Source: Gymnogyps californianus (Eukaryota > Chordata > Aves > Accipitriformes > Cathartidae). Taken from it: DNA of 64,000 bases. The stretch's first letter is position 1. Every line of letters begins with the position of its first letter. Shown piece after piece: positions 22,498-36,200 of this stretch. The notes beneath the pieces were generated by a model, which searched no databases, was not told the origin of the DNA, and saw only the letters and a program-made list of their open reading frames with translations. The position numbers were made by a program, and so were the translations under genes. The stretch covers positions 13,853,437-13,917,436 of the forward strand of contig NC_059475.1 of assembly GCF_018139145.2 (NCBI RefSeq), in the 5' to 3' direction.

Positions 22498-23752
22498 GGC
22501 ACATGGAGGACAGGGAGGTGATTCAAGACAGCCAGCATGAATTCCCCAAGGGCAAGTCTTGCCTGACCAACCTAGTGGCCTTCTGTGGTGGAGCGACTAC
22601 ATCAGTGGACAAGGGAAGAGCTACGGATGTCATCTGTCTGGACTTCTGTAAGGCCTTTGGCATGGTCCCCCACAACATCCCTCTCTCTAAATTGGAGAGA
22701 GATGGATTTGATGGATGGACTGTTCGGTGGATGAGGACTCGGCTGGATGGTCAGATCCAGAGAGTAGTGGTCAACAGCTCAGTGTCCAGATGGAGATCAG
22801 TGACAAGTGGTGTCCCTCAGGGGTCTGTATTGGGACCAGTACAGTTTAATATCTTCATCAATGACATAGTGGGATCAAGTGCACCCTCAGTAAATCTGCA
22901 GATGACTCCAAGCTGAGTGGTGTGGCTGACACACCTGAGGGACAGGATGCCATTCAGAGGGACCTGGACAAGCTTGAGAAGTGGGCCCATGTGAACCTCG
23001 TGAGGTTCAACAAGGCCAAGTGCAAGGTCCTGCACCTGGGTCAGGGCAACCCCTGGTATCAAGACAGGCTAGGGGATGAAGGGATTGATAAAAGCTGGAC
23101 ATGAGCTGGTAATGTGCATTCACAGCCCAGAAAGCCAACCGTATCCTGGGCTGCATCAAAAGAAGCATGGCCAGCAGGTCGAGGGAGGTGATTCTGCCCC
23201 TCTACTCTGCTCTGGTGAGAGCCCACCTGGAGTACTGCGTCCAGCTCTGGAGGCCTCAGTACAAGAAAGACATGGACCTGTTGGAGCGGATCCAGAGGAG
23301 GGCCACAAAAATGATCAGAGGGCTGGAACACCTCCCCTATGAGGACAGGCTGAGAGAGTTGGGGTTGTCCAGCCTGGAGAAGGGAAGGCTCTGGGGAGAC
23401 CTTATTGCGGCCTTTCAGTACTTAAAGGGGACTTATAAGAAAGATGGGGACAGACTTTTTAGTAGGGCCTGTAGCGATAGGACAGGGGGTAATGGTTTTA
23501 AACTGCAAGAGGGTAGATTCAGACTAGATATAAGGAAGAAATGTTTTATGATGAGGGTGGTGAGGCACTGGAACAGGTTGCCCAGAGAGGTTGTAGATGC
23601 CCCACCTCTGGAAACATTCAAGGTGAGGTTGGACGGGGCTCCGAGCAACCTGATCTAGTTGAAGATGTCCCTGCTCACTGCAGGGGGGTTGGACTAGATG
23701 ACCTTTAAATGTCCCTTCCAACCCAAACCATTTTATCATTCCATGATTAGCC
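22498..23752 (+). mobile_element. CR1 (host copy), 3' part
   Basis: Resumes at [15 protein letters not shown] and continues with [20 protein letters not shown]-type and [20 protein letters not shown] blocks, [13 protein letters not shown], and a C-terminal [19 protein letters not shown] to [10 protein letters not shown] stretch. It ends in CCTTTAAATGTCCCTTCCAACCC and an ATGATT-like tail. The FADD region is shifted by an indel near 22880. It belongs to a different subfamily from the nested copy, judging by wording and tail. Confidence 0.92.
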
Positions 23753-24332
23753 CTGGGACTTGGGAAGTACTAGAAGTGTATTGAAGCTCATTTGAATCCA
23801 TGCATATCTTCTGTTTAACAACATATATGTGTGACCACTACGGACCAGCTGTATTCCTAGATTACCACCATGTATCTTGAGTGTGTTTGAAAAAAAAAGA
23901 CCATCTTGCCCTAGACACTCAGATTGGGTTTGTTGTTCAATGGGTGTCTGCCTTTGAGAGATCTCTTTGCATTTTGTTTTGGCTGGTTGTTTTTCCAGGT
24001 TCTAAGTGTAGCCTGATGTTTACATTGCTTATGTTATTTACAAAGAATTCCTACTGCAAAAATTAATTCATAGCAAAGGAAAAGAGAAAATAGAGAAAAC
24101 ATATTGAATACTTACTCTGTTTTATTAGGAGTGTGTTTATTTTTTAATTATTTTGTAAGCCATCATTTATTTTGGTTTTGCTTCAACACATTCTGGACTC
24201 TCTCAACAGAGTCTTTCTCTTTTAACCATGTCAGTAGTTTGACCTCTCTCTCTGAGCAGGGCTAGTGTTTTCTTCACTGGGAATCCCTGCTGCGCCTTTA
24301 CAACACCTGGGAGCTGATACGCATTTTCTTTA

Positions 24333-24367
24333 TCTCTAAATAAAATGTACCACATTTTATTTAGAGA
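24333..24367. other. Perfect hairpin with AATAAA on both strands
   Basis: TCTCTAAATAAAATGT (24333-24348), loop ACC, then its exact reverse complement (24352-24367). AATAAA therefore reads at 24339-24344 on + and at 24361-24356 on -. It lies between two convergent genes and could serve as a double-sided poly(A) signal, or be a chance palindrome in AT-rich DNA. Confidence 0.5.
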
Positions 24368-25211
24368 ATACGTGAATACCAAAGACAGCTGTTAAAGGAC
24401 TGCCTTCATTTAACTGCAAGTAACATCATCTGTCCACCCTTCTGTCCCCGTAACAATGCTCTCACTGTTTAAACACTCCTAAAAGCCACAAGTGGAGAGA
24501 CTGAGTGCAAAGGATGGGACGATGGACGGTTCTGGTTCTGTAGAAATAGTTAGGCTGGATGGATTGATACAGCTGCGTGACTTGCCAAGCATACAGCTCT
24601 TACTTGTTACTTGCCAGTGGTCTATGATATCCATATGCCATGGCTGCTGCAGATATAGCAGTAGTCCAGCCCATTGCCATGAGAAACAAGGATGCCATCT
24701 CAGGTCTACTGCAGCCGACAGAAATGTGGACTCAGAATTTTACCTGTCTATACAAATATGTGCTTATGATGTACTTCAAATTCCTGCTGCTTATAAAGGT
24801 ATGTGAAATTTAAAAGGTTCACTGTTTTCATTCACATTTGGGCAAATTTGTGCATTTAATTTTGTGCGAGACATTGTAAAAGCATGAGAAAGTGGTTTTA
24901 TTCATGAAGTACAAGGTAGAGTTTTTAAACAGCTATTTTCATACATTAAGAAGCTAAAACGTAGTAAATGGTTGTGAATAACAAAGTCCATGCTCCAACG
25001 TGCGATAATCTTAAGACTACTACAGACTGCATCCGAATAATCTTGCTGCTAAGGACAGCTCAACTCATGACAATACCCGGCGAGTCGCTGTTTGTGCACG
25101 TTGTACTCTTACACCCACAAATATGGGATACAGGTGGACGTTTCTATTGGCCTTTCGATGGTGTTTCTGTACTGAATAGCTTGACCAGGCCTTGATACAG
25201 CACTGAATATG

Positions 25212-25232
25212 AAGACACACACAAATTTTATT
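25212..25232 (-). terminator. Candidate minus-strand poly(A) site
   Basis: On the minus strand AATAAA (25232-25227) is followed at once by ATTTGTGTGTGTCTTC, a textbook signal plus GU-rich downstream element. It is correctly oriented for TUB but 13.9 kb past its stop. It may instead end some other transcript or repeat. Confidence 0.3.
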
Positions 25233-28200
25233 GTTCGATAAAGGCAGCCTGCTGTATTAATGAGGACCCTCACTACAGTAGTGGGAGGTGTTTGTAAATC
25301 CTCACACTGTGGTGTGGAGCAAGGACCGCCAACCCCAGTTGTCCCCTGAGGCACTGAGGGGGTACACTTGGCATTGGGAGTTATATTCTCCTTGTATCAG
25401 TGAGAGAAATATAAAGCAATTCATTTGTGTGTAACATACTAAGCTTTCCAATTAATAACAAAAGTTTAATTCCTAAGTCCAGTTTGTTTTTTGACCTTGC
25501 TGTCTTCCACCCTCCCACAGTCCTTACTGAAAGGTCATTTTTGGCAGATAAGTAGAAGTCCAGAATTTCTTTTCAGGCCCCTTAGCATAGGTAACTACAG
25601 AATTCAGCTGTGTCCTGTGAGTTAGTCTGGTGGGCCAACACGGTCCCCACAGACACACCAAGCACATGTTGCACTGGAGTGTGAGACGAGAAATAATTCT
25701 ATCACAGCACTAGTGAAAAAACAAACCGAAACGAAAACCCAATGAGTTTTCCTTTACTAACACAGAGACTGGTTGTTAGGACTCCTTTTAATATCTGTGG
25801 CAGAGCTAAAGGCTTCGTATTTCTTTGCAGCACCAACAGGAGAAAATGATACTAGGGCAGGTTGACTGTGTGGTGTCAAAGTCTCAACAGCTCAGTCCTG
25901 AGGTCTCGATCGCCTTGGCAGCCCCACCCCAGGTACCAGTAAGTGCTCTCTGAACAGCAGCCTTCAAACTGATGTTCCTCCTGTTTATATGACACTTCCT
26001 TTTCTCTCTTTGCTTCAGTTTTCCCCCCTCTGAAACAGAAATCTCTATTTAGATAAGCATTTTAGAAAAGGATCATCTCACAGGTGTGTCCGGCATTCTT
26101 AATTATTAATTGTTCACTTTTAGCAGAGAGCATTCATAATTTGAAGAGCTTATCTGAACGAAATCAGGATTCTCAAAGAACTTAACTTCTATTAAATAAG
26201 TAAATCAAAATCATAGGTCAGAACATCAGCAAACCTGGGACTTCGGAAAAAAATTGTAGAAGCTCAGGTGGACACCCCGTGGAAGCAGCCAGGCTTATTA
26301 AAAGCACACGCTCCTTTACTTACAATGTTTCCCACCTAGCAAATTAAATGGCTATACTTTTTATTAAAGCAAAAATAAACAGCACGTGTTGTTTAAATTA
26401 AGTATTCTGATAAAACTAGGTTTAAAAACCCACAAAAGTGCTTAATTCTTCCTGGATATTTGTTAATGGTTCAGATCATTTCAGGCATTCCATGGGATCA
26501 GAAAAAAAGTACAAAGTATAAGATCAGTGCTGGTCCCAAAAATATTGTAAAGAGGATTAGTTATCAAATAGTATTTGGAAAACAGATAAACATGTAAGAA
26601 GTTTATGACCTAACTCATTGCATTAGCAATTAGTGTTCATATGTTGGATTCTTTCCTCTTCCAGCTAAGAAAATTATGATTAACTTTGATGTCACAGAAC
26701 AATCTGGTGCAATAATCCTCTATTTAAATTATTTTTACTTGCACATCCTAATAACAATATTTTTTCTAACCTCATGTATCTTAAACACTGGACAAGAGAA
26801 CCCAGGTAAGACTTAGAAAATGATCTATTTTTCAGTGGTTTTATACCAATCACATATTTCAAAGCAAATGAATGCAACATCAGATCAGACAGACTGAGCA
26901 TCCTGTGTACAAATACAGCTGGAAAGGTTGGTCTAGTCAAGGGATTCTTCTCAGCTTTGGAGCTTCACCAGTTTTCAGGGGGGCACAGATTCCTAGAGAG
27001 CAAATAGACATCTGACAACACGCTCATTTTTCTCAGTGATCTTCCCAAGGTGGCTTAGATAGAGCCCAGAGACCATTCCTCCTCTCTGCTGGTAACTACT
27101 GTTGTGATCAACCACCTGTCAAAATGCAGGATTACCCAAACCTATATTGTTCCTGACAGAGGAAATTGCGAGTCTCCTGTCACTGAAAGTTTCTCAGACA
27201 AAAAGGTCTGTGCCAAAGTTCACTAGCCTCGTAGTCAGAAAATTTGCTGATGCAGTTTGAATCAGTTCTGTCTATCAGAGATATGGAGGACAGATGCTTC
27301 TCTTCTGCTTTCCAGCAGCTTTTTACATGTTTGAAGCTTGGGGGTTTTTGTAATTGTGCAGTTGATCATTCCTGCCTAAGTATAGTTCTTTGCTCTTGTC
27401 CTTACTGAACTACATCCCAGGTTTTTCTGACCATTTTCCAGACTAATTTTAGTAGAAATGAGCAGGCCAAAAATTCAGTCCTTAACAACAGCTGGACTGG
27501 GAAAGAGTTGGTTTAGCTCACAGCAAACAGCACTGAGGTAGCAGGATTGGGACATGATCGTCGGGCGGCAGGGACCTAAGGCAGCAAACACGTGGGCCTC
27601 TGCTCAGCCGCTGTTCATTAGGAATCTCACTGTCCTCTTCATCAAAATGGGTAAGAGGAGTATTTCTACAGTGTCTACCAATTTCAAGTGCTTGAGCTCA
27701 CAGTTTGAGAAAACTTACAGGCTGAAAATGACTACGGATCTGGTAAAGTCAGGACTGATAGTATAACTTTCTATGGCTACGTGTCTTGTTTTAAATTCAC
27801 ATTACCGTTAAAGGTAAAAATACAGTTAAAACAGCACTGGAAACTCCTTATATTAAACAACCTCCATACTCTGTGTAGGTAATGTATCAAGATATTTCTG
27901 ATCTTGGGTAGGGAAAGACATAGTTGTTTCAAACAAATTAAGTTTAATATTTCTGCACAGTGTTCTCTATTGACAAACACCGGAACCCCTATGACATACA
28001 CAAGGTAAATTATGTGAAAATACAAAAATCAGTTGTTGCGCATACTGGTAAATAAATACATTTACTCCAGAATACCAAAGAGTTTCTTTAAAAAATTTTT
28101 CCCTTAAAACCTGGGCAACTATTAGCAACTTTTTGTTTTTCTAAATGCCCTGTTTAGTTGCAGTAATGACATCATAGAATTTGATGGCACATTTAATAGA

Positions 28201-30750
28201 AAAGGTCAACTTCTTCACTGATAGACGTTTTAGATCCCCCTTTGAGTGTCAACAAGGCTTCATGGGATGTACGTAAGAGCAAAATTTGGCCTCCCTTCCA
28301 CATCAACTTTCTGAAGTATTCATGCCAATACTGCCCAATTTTTGAGATTCAGATAAGCCCACTTTTAAACAAAGACACACAAGAAGGCATTAGGACTCTT
28401 GTAGAGACACGCAAGTGTGGCATTATGGAGACACAACAGAAGCTAGAAAGAAACATTCAGTTACACCAGCAGGCTCTGGATTAGGCCCGAAATAGAAATA
28501 AATGGATGAAAACGTCACCGTGAAGAAACCTGCACATAAATCAAGCTGTTTAGGAGAGAAACAAATGGTATGGGCAGAGTTCTTACCAATATAACGCAAC
28601 ATAAGCAGTGACCATCACAGTCCATCAATGAATACTGAAATCCATTACTCGCTCTAAGCGATGCCAAGCAGCGTGCCAATTCTCTGGCAAGAAATCACCC
28701 TACTGTCATTCCCCAGCACATACTACTGCCTTGCCTGCACGCTGGACGTCCTCCACATCTGTAAATGGAGCTTGTTTGCACTTTTGTTTGCTTCTCTGTA
28801 GCTGCACTTCTTGGATTGTATATTCCTTTTTCTGGGCTTAGGGCTCAATATAGTGCAAGTACAGTAAACCACTGTTATCTTCTGATATGCGATGCAAACA
28901 CATGAAAAGTTCAAGTAACTTAAAGGAGCCACAGGTCCCAAATTTTGCCTTCAGGAAGAACTCTTTCTTCAGTATTAGGAGAGCTGTATCTTAATGGCTT
29001 TGGTTCTGCAGTTTCTTTGCTAAGCTTCCATGCACGTCTTTGCAGCAGTGTCCTCTGACGCGTGACAAGCACACAGGGTGGGAAACAGCGTACAGGGAAA
29101 AACATGCACTGTTACGCAGCAGGATGACAGTAAGCACGAAATAGTTGCATTGCTTAGTGATAAACCCATCCATAATAAACCTGTTGTGTGTGTTTTTCTT
29201 ATATGGTGGCTGCTTGTGTGAATGCTAAAAGGGGGCTCTCATCCTCCAGATTCAGGCAGATATAAATGAAGAAGAAAAAGAGAAAGGAAGATTATTTTCT
29301 GAGAAACAAGCATATCTCTGATGGGCACTGTAAAAATAAACCCAGTTATCCTGGCATCATTTACACCATGCTCCTAGCATCAAGCTCTGCTATACTAGTA
29401 AAGCAGTTGCTTTCAGCATACAGTCCCCAGATCCTTGGCATCCACAAAATCCAAAGAACAAAGCACACTGTTGTCAGGAAGCTTAAATTCATCATACAGG
29501 TGGCAATAAATCAGAGAGCACTGAAAACCACTGCTGTAGAAAAAGAGGACTTCAAAAACATGGCCCCTAGTGTGTAGGTGCTGAGCTTTGCAAGTACAAT
29601 TCAGGGAGCCAACTGTTAGAAATGCTGTACTTTAAGTCATAATTGCCACCCTGAGAATACAGAAGGGTGAATCCCTTTACATATGTTCTCCAGTATCTTG
29701 TTCAGAAAACTATTCTGCACTTTAAAATTCACCAACAACCTTGAACTGCGCAATGGAATGAATATCCCCGCTGAGGATTATGCAACCGGAATTGAAGGCC
29801 ACCCTACTTCGAAATGAGAACATATACACAGGGATTTAACACACTTTAATTTACAGACATTAACTTTATAGGTTTCACTGACTTAGCTTTCTGGAGTGTC
29901 CCCATATGGAAAAACCTGTACATGTTTGAAACAAGAGATAGTTATAGATGGGGAAAAAAAAAATCAGGTAGTTTAAAACAAAACAAGGAAATTGTAACAC
30001 AGATTACTAAGCTGAAGAGCATCTACCACCTGCAAGAAACTATTTGAAGTGATACCAAATAGGAATTCATCCTCATGGACTTGTGCTATGTAGTCCAAAA
30101 GACAGAATAACCAGTGCTTTTGAAAACAGTTTAAAAAAAAAAAACAAACAAACCAAAAAACCTTGTCATAGCGTTGTTGAATTCAGTAACTCTTGAGAAT
30201 CTACCACAGTTAAAGCGCCATATTCCACAATCAGCTTTTTAAGACGACATTGTTACAAATCTTGTAAGAGTAAGCATCACTGCTGTAGCCCTACTTTAAA
30301 CCAGAAGTTAGAATTAACAGTACACAGCATTTTTATATTTTCAGCCTACATTATAAAACACTGAATCTCCAAATAAATACAGTTAGGAATGAAATATAGT
30401 CCCATTGGTTTTTTACTTAGGAAAACTCAGTGGGCCTGATTTAAGTTATCTGGTGAGCAACTTTTCATTTCCTGACACTTGCACAGTACCTTTGTGTTTA
30501 TTCTGGGCCATCCTCATAAATTAATATGCATGAAACTTGATTTCAGTGTAATTTCAATTGCCTGATGAGAACTCTCTGTAGTAATGGGGTTTGGTTTTCC
30601 AGTATTCCAAAGTGAAGTGAAACAGTTTAGTCTTCACAATGAAGTTCAAAACAGAGACCCTCTGTCTACTAGTTGGTCACCCATGGCAATAGCTAGAACA
30701 CAGGTTTAGGGACTAGGAACTTACTTGTGGTGCCAGCTCTAAAAATAACT

Positions 30751-30767
30751 GTTTGTTTGTTTGTTTG
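30751..30767. repeat. GTTT simple repeat
   Basis: Four GTTT units in a row. Confidence 0.8.
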
Positions 30768-32342
30768 CTTTTATAAACTGCAAATCACAGCTTCACTGCC
30801 ATTAAAAGGATAATAATACTTACCTGCTGCTCCTGGACTGCTGTAAGGCTTTACTAGCTGACGTGTAGCGTCTTTGTGGTGTTTTTAGTTTGTGGATGTT
30901 TGTTAAGGCTGATATTTACTAACCTAATCACAGATTGGCGCCAAGATGGAAGATACGGCAATAAGCGTAAAAGTATCAACAGAAAGCGCCCCTGAAAGGA
31001 AAGTGGTGCCATTTTGGTGAGAGGCGGCTGTATCTTTGGACCAGGTCCTAACGCTGTGTCCCAGATGTAGTATGCAACAGGGTATCATAGGATGTTTCAT
31101 GGCACACACTACTCTGCCAGTAGTAAGATTCCTGGTTGGAAAAAAAAAGCCCTCTGTCAATCCAGGCACATAGCACTAAAAGTTAATGATTTTGCCTAGA
31201 AATCCTGGTTTTTTCATACATGAAAAGTTTGTACTTCTAGTATCAAATATCAAATCTCCACATGTAAGGCAGCAGAAAATGAGGCAGAGACTTTAGTAGA
31301 AAACACTGCTCTATTTGTGTTTAGCACTGGAAGTACTGACCTTCAGAAATAAACGTAGTGGTGCACAAAAAAGCAGTATGATAAGGCAAAACCCAAGGAA
31401 AGCGTATTATAATAGCTACGTTATATTTTTCCAACAGGACTATCAAGCACTGCTCATATGTCAACTGAGAAAATTGCTGGAAAAGGCAGCTGCCTCTCAA
31501 CCAAATCAACTTGGTACACCTACAGCTACTTCAAAGACTATTTTCTTTGAGCTCAAACTACATCTCTGAAAATGTTTTAAAAACAGTTTAAAAATACCAT
31601 AATGTTTAAAGACACATCAAGATCAATATAGTTCTACTTCTAGCCAGTGAGGACAGGAGAGTCTCCCTAGGGAAGGGAACAGGATGGTAATAATTGGGTT
31701 ATCTTCTGATGTCCCCAGGCTGGAATGAAAACCTCCTATTATGAGGTGCCAGAGCTCACAAACTTGTCTGAACACTGAACTTCATAGCATGAGCAGCGCC
31801 CAAGGCCCGCTGTCACAAAACATACTCTGGTTTTGTGTACTTGTGAGATTTTCTGCACTTGCAAAATAAGCGATGACATAATTTTCCAAGACATCAAGAC
31901 TAAATGTCTGATAAAATTACACTTGCCTAGACAGTAAGCATAGCCTTTAAAAAAAAAAAAAATTAAAGAAAAATTCAAAGGGAGTGAAAATATTCCTGCT
32001 GTTATTTGGTAGGTCCACGTAGGAAAGGTATACGATTTCTTACGTGATATTCAAGAGTGCCTAAGAGAATTAGGAACTCTTATTAGAGTAGAATAGTGCA
32101 TAGAATTATGCACTCTTGTTAGGACTTTGGAAATCCCATCACTTACTGCGTCCTGATCACACCGACAGATTCCTGCAGCCAAAGTCTGTGAGTCTGCATA
32201 GGCCAAACTGTATTCTGCTTGCACAGATGCAGCTGCAGGATCAGGAGCTTACTGCTTAAATGAGAGCTCAAACTTCAAGACAAGCTTAAGGAAAGAAAAT
32301 TTTGAAAAAATAATTTCCTTGTAATTTCACCCAATCTGTAAG

Positions 32343-32367
32343 CATTAAAATCAGCTAGATTTTAATG
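32343..32367. repeat. 10-bp inverted repeat
   Basis: CATTAAAATC, loop AGCTA, GATTTTAATG. A short perfect hairpin in AT-rich DNA; no function implied. Confidence 0.5.
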
Positions 32368-33080
32368 TTAAAATTTATTAAAATGTTTATAAATTACATT
32401 CTGTTACTTTGAGAGAGTTCACTTTATACATTACTGATACTTCTAATGGCATTGTGCCAACTGGGATGACCTCAGTAAGAAGCCACACATAAAGGGTCAA
32501 ATGTGAGAAACAGATTGCATTGTAAACATCCCATGTGAGTATAAAGGTAGTCATAAATCATGAGACTCATTGTTTTTAAATCAGATGTGTGTGACAGAGT
32601 CAAAGTCTGCAGTAACAACAGTTTTGAACAGTTGAGTCACATCCAAGGGAAAAAAATCCCAAAAGTACAAAAAGGCAATTTGCAGCACAATCGCAAAGTG
32701 TCTCAGTTTGCCACATAAAAGCATAAATAGGCAGTTGCATTAACTGAACCTCTGCAACATGTTCAGGAATAACAGTTTTAAAACAACTGATGGTGCAAAC
32801 TAAACCAACAACACATCACTGTGAGAAGGAAAAGTGTATCAGATGGTTAGTCCTTACTGGTTTTTCTGCACATTTAGTGACCAAAAATGACACAAGGTAA
32901 AAAATTCAAGCCTCACTGCAATCACTGACAAGAATAGAATTCAACAGTGTCAAGATTTTATCCTAAGAGATTGGTTATCTATTCAGTTTCTACATAGGCG
33001 GCAGAAAACTGTTCTTATTTTACTGCGGTTCCTTCAGTGAGAATTACATAGGGTACTTAGCACACCAACACCACCTGCCA

Positions 33081-33273
33081 TCCACCAGCCTCACAACGCT
33101 CCTGAGAAGCCTCTCAGCAGAACGGGGACAGACGTAGGCAGGCCTGAAAACTATTATTTCCATTCAACTCGTTGGAACTGAGGCACAAAGAGGTTACAAG
33201 ATTTGCACGAAGTCACACAGTCAGTTGGGATTAAAACCCCGGTGCCCTGATCCCCAGGCCTGTGTTCTAACAG
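33081..33273 (-). mobile_element. MIR SINE
   Basis: On the minus strand the recognisable MIR core reads CTGTGTGACTTCGTGCAAAT, then TAACCTCTTTGTGCCTCAGTT, then GGAAATAATAGT and CTCAGGAGCGTTGTGAGGCT. These correspond to the MIR blocks around TGTGTGACCTTGGGCAAG, TTAACCTCTCTGTGCCTCAG and the GGTTGTTGTGAGGAT tail. It is an ancient amniote SINE, diverged as expected. Confidence 0.8.
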
Positions 33274-36200
33274 CTGTTGGACAGCCTAAAAGACTAGGCT
33301 GATTTTAACACAGATTTGTAACTCTTCAGAACTTTTTTTGCATGCAAGCAGTACCTAAGCACAGAATAGATGCATGAGTATTCACTGGTACTTGCTAGGT
33401 TCTGACCCTCAAGTAGGACTTCATTCCAGTTCATGTGCTAGCAAGCTTTTGTCGGAGTAATTTTCAAACTGCCATTGTAGACTTAAATAAAACCATGATA
33501 AGCTTTCAGTGTTATTGAGTAATCCAATTATAAAGTGAATAGGAAGGGTTTTTTTCTCAAAAATGTAAGCATAATTTTTCTGAACTGTGTCCTCTTCCTA
33601 AAGCAATTCAGCAAACCACTGTACTGGTTCCATTAAACAGTTTCAAGAAAGCCAGTTAATCCAAGTCTTCTCAGTGAAGGTATGGATAAACATACCCTTA
33701 CTGAAAAAGAGGAATCTAAAATTTCTAGGCAGTTAAATAAAATACAACATATAAATTAAGTTTTAATGCATTTTCATCCAATATACAGGCATTTGTGAGT
33801 ATCAGCTACTGAGCTATAGTTCATAGCAAAATACCAAAACATTGAGATAGTTGTGCAGATCCTTTTCTTAGTTCCTTGGCGAGCAACAGAAAGAACTGGA
33901 AAAGGATCTACATAATTAATTTCAAACACTTACAGAGCAGAACCCTGGAAGGTACATTTTGTACATGACGAACAACAGAAACCGTTTTCATTAAGTAGCA
34001 CATACAAGAGAAGCCTGCATCTACAGTTAGATTAATTCTAGCGCAAAATTTATATGTATAAAACTACTTTCTTCTAGTAATCAAAATAAGGCCTTGTGAG
34101 AAATCTGAGAGTCATCAGCCCATAATTCTAATAAAGGTGACTGCTGCTTTATCACATGTGCTGTCCTTATTTGCCAAGCAAAGATATTTTATTGGTGAGC
34201 ACATGCTTCTCTAGAACCAGGAAAAATCTTGCAAATGATGTTTTAGGAGAGCAACGGGATAGTATGGAGGAAGTAGTTAGAACGCCACAGGATCAAACCC
34301 AAATTCTTCCCTCTGACACCTGCCTCACATCAGGAGAAACTCTCTGCCCAAAACACCAGGCAACCCCCTGTCCTATCCTACTAAAATAATCAAAGACAAA
34401 ATATTCTGATACTGGTCTCGAGTCATCATCTTTTCAGGGCAAGAACTCGTTTGCCATGTGACATCCAGTCCTTGTTGTATCCTTATGTGAACTCACTAAT
34501 AAATTAATAATAAAATTTGTAAAAAGCTAAGATACAAGAACTGGGAGTGATTTTCTATACTAAGGACTGGGTTGATTTCCTTCTTTTTTAATGGGCAGCA
34601 CTCAGGTAGGGGTAAGATTTTTACAGGTAGAAAAGTAGGTCTAATGCTCAATATTTCTAGAGACCTCACTGACGTCTCTGCTTGTTGAAAGTCCCTCCTT
34701 TTGTTCATCAAAAGGGAGAAAAAACCCAGAAAGTTCGAATTGATGGCATTGGTTCACCATGACCGAGAAAACTCAGTGGTGTCATTTGACTCCACAGTAA
34801 TGTTTTTTGATCGTGCAGCTACCAGATTTTATTACAGAGCCCTTTTCCCTAAAGTTCCTTCAGTTCTAGTACCCCATGAGGACAGCCAGCTGGGAACTCC
34901 AGCACAATTGTAAGGCAACTTGAATAGTGAGAGATTTGCCCAGTAATTATTACAAAACCATTCTCACAGACTTCTTAGCATCAGAGTTTGTAACAATGGC
35001 CTACGACATTATTATTTTCTGTGTCATATATTATCCTATAAAAGGAGTGGAGTGATGTCTAGCTTCTAAAAAATAAACTCTATTTTAGGGCACCAACACA
35101 CTTCAGCTCACAAAATCACTTTCAACCTTTTGAAAAAGGAAAAATAAGGCAGCACTACAAAGGGAGTCTGTCTAACAGTCTGCCTCCAGGCTTGTGGACA
35201 GTTCTGCTCATTGATTTAGCAATCAATGGTTTGAAAACTCCGGAATGTTTACTGAGAAAAATTCTGATTATATTTTAGGCAAGCTTTTTTATCTGCTACC
35301 TTTTAATGTGTTAATTTACTCTACTGAAAAGCCAAAGGGCCAAATTCACCCCTCTGATAAGGCTTCTATTGTAGGAGCATCACTGGATGTGCACCGAAGG
35401 CATTATTCATCTGTGGAGAGATCACTGAGTAATGTCGTCAAAATAAACACTTTTGAGTTGCACATCCTTGAAGAAAAGATAAAGAGATTGTGAAGAGAAT
35501 GAGAAGGAACAGAACATCAGAGATAGGAAAATTAGATAAAGGGCCAGGAAGAAACTGTTTGATGTAAACAGAGTGACAAGTTAGATTAAGAACTCTCATT
35601 AAAGCATGCAGTATTTGCCTATAAGCAATTCAGGCAAGGAATTTGTTTACAACTCTCTGCCAAAATCAACAGCAGATGCAAAAAATCATCAATACTGGGA
35701 TTTTAAATAATATTAAATCTACTGTATCCAAACACTCACTAGGACTATGTGAAGGAAATACACAGCTCGGTGCCGTTATAGTCTTTGTCACGCTAAGTAA
35801 ACAAGGTTATGCCCTGTTGCACATTGACATACAGGCCCTGCAGAAGCTACTACCAATATGAGTGTGCCACTAACTACTCCTCGGTTACTTTTGTATGCAT
35901 ATATCTCTGAAAATAAATACTGGTGCCAAGATTTTATTGCTGGTGTGGAGGAAAATCGAACTTTGTGAGGACGGTGTAATCTCAGATATGACTGTATGTT
36001 AAGACAGAACCTGCTGTGACTTTAACAAGTTAGGAAAACAAAATTTGGAGATGTGCTGGAAAACTTGTGATATCACCTTGCATTGACATGCAGTAGTGAC
36101 CTTCACCAGAAAATGTCCATCAGAAATTATACAGATGCTAAATTAAAAGCAACTGCTTCCGGACCAGATGGCGATGATCAAGTGAATCAAAAGAACGCAG

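Noticed and set aside
22817..23739. Minus-strand ORFs opposite the CR1 3' half
   Set aside because: Typical antisense shadows of CR1 ORF2; CR1 codes only on the + strand here.
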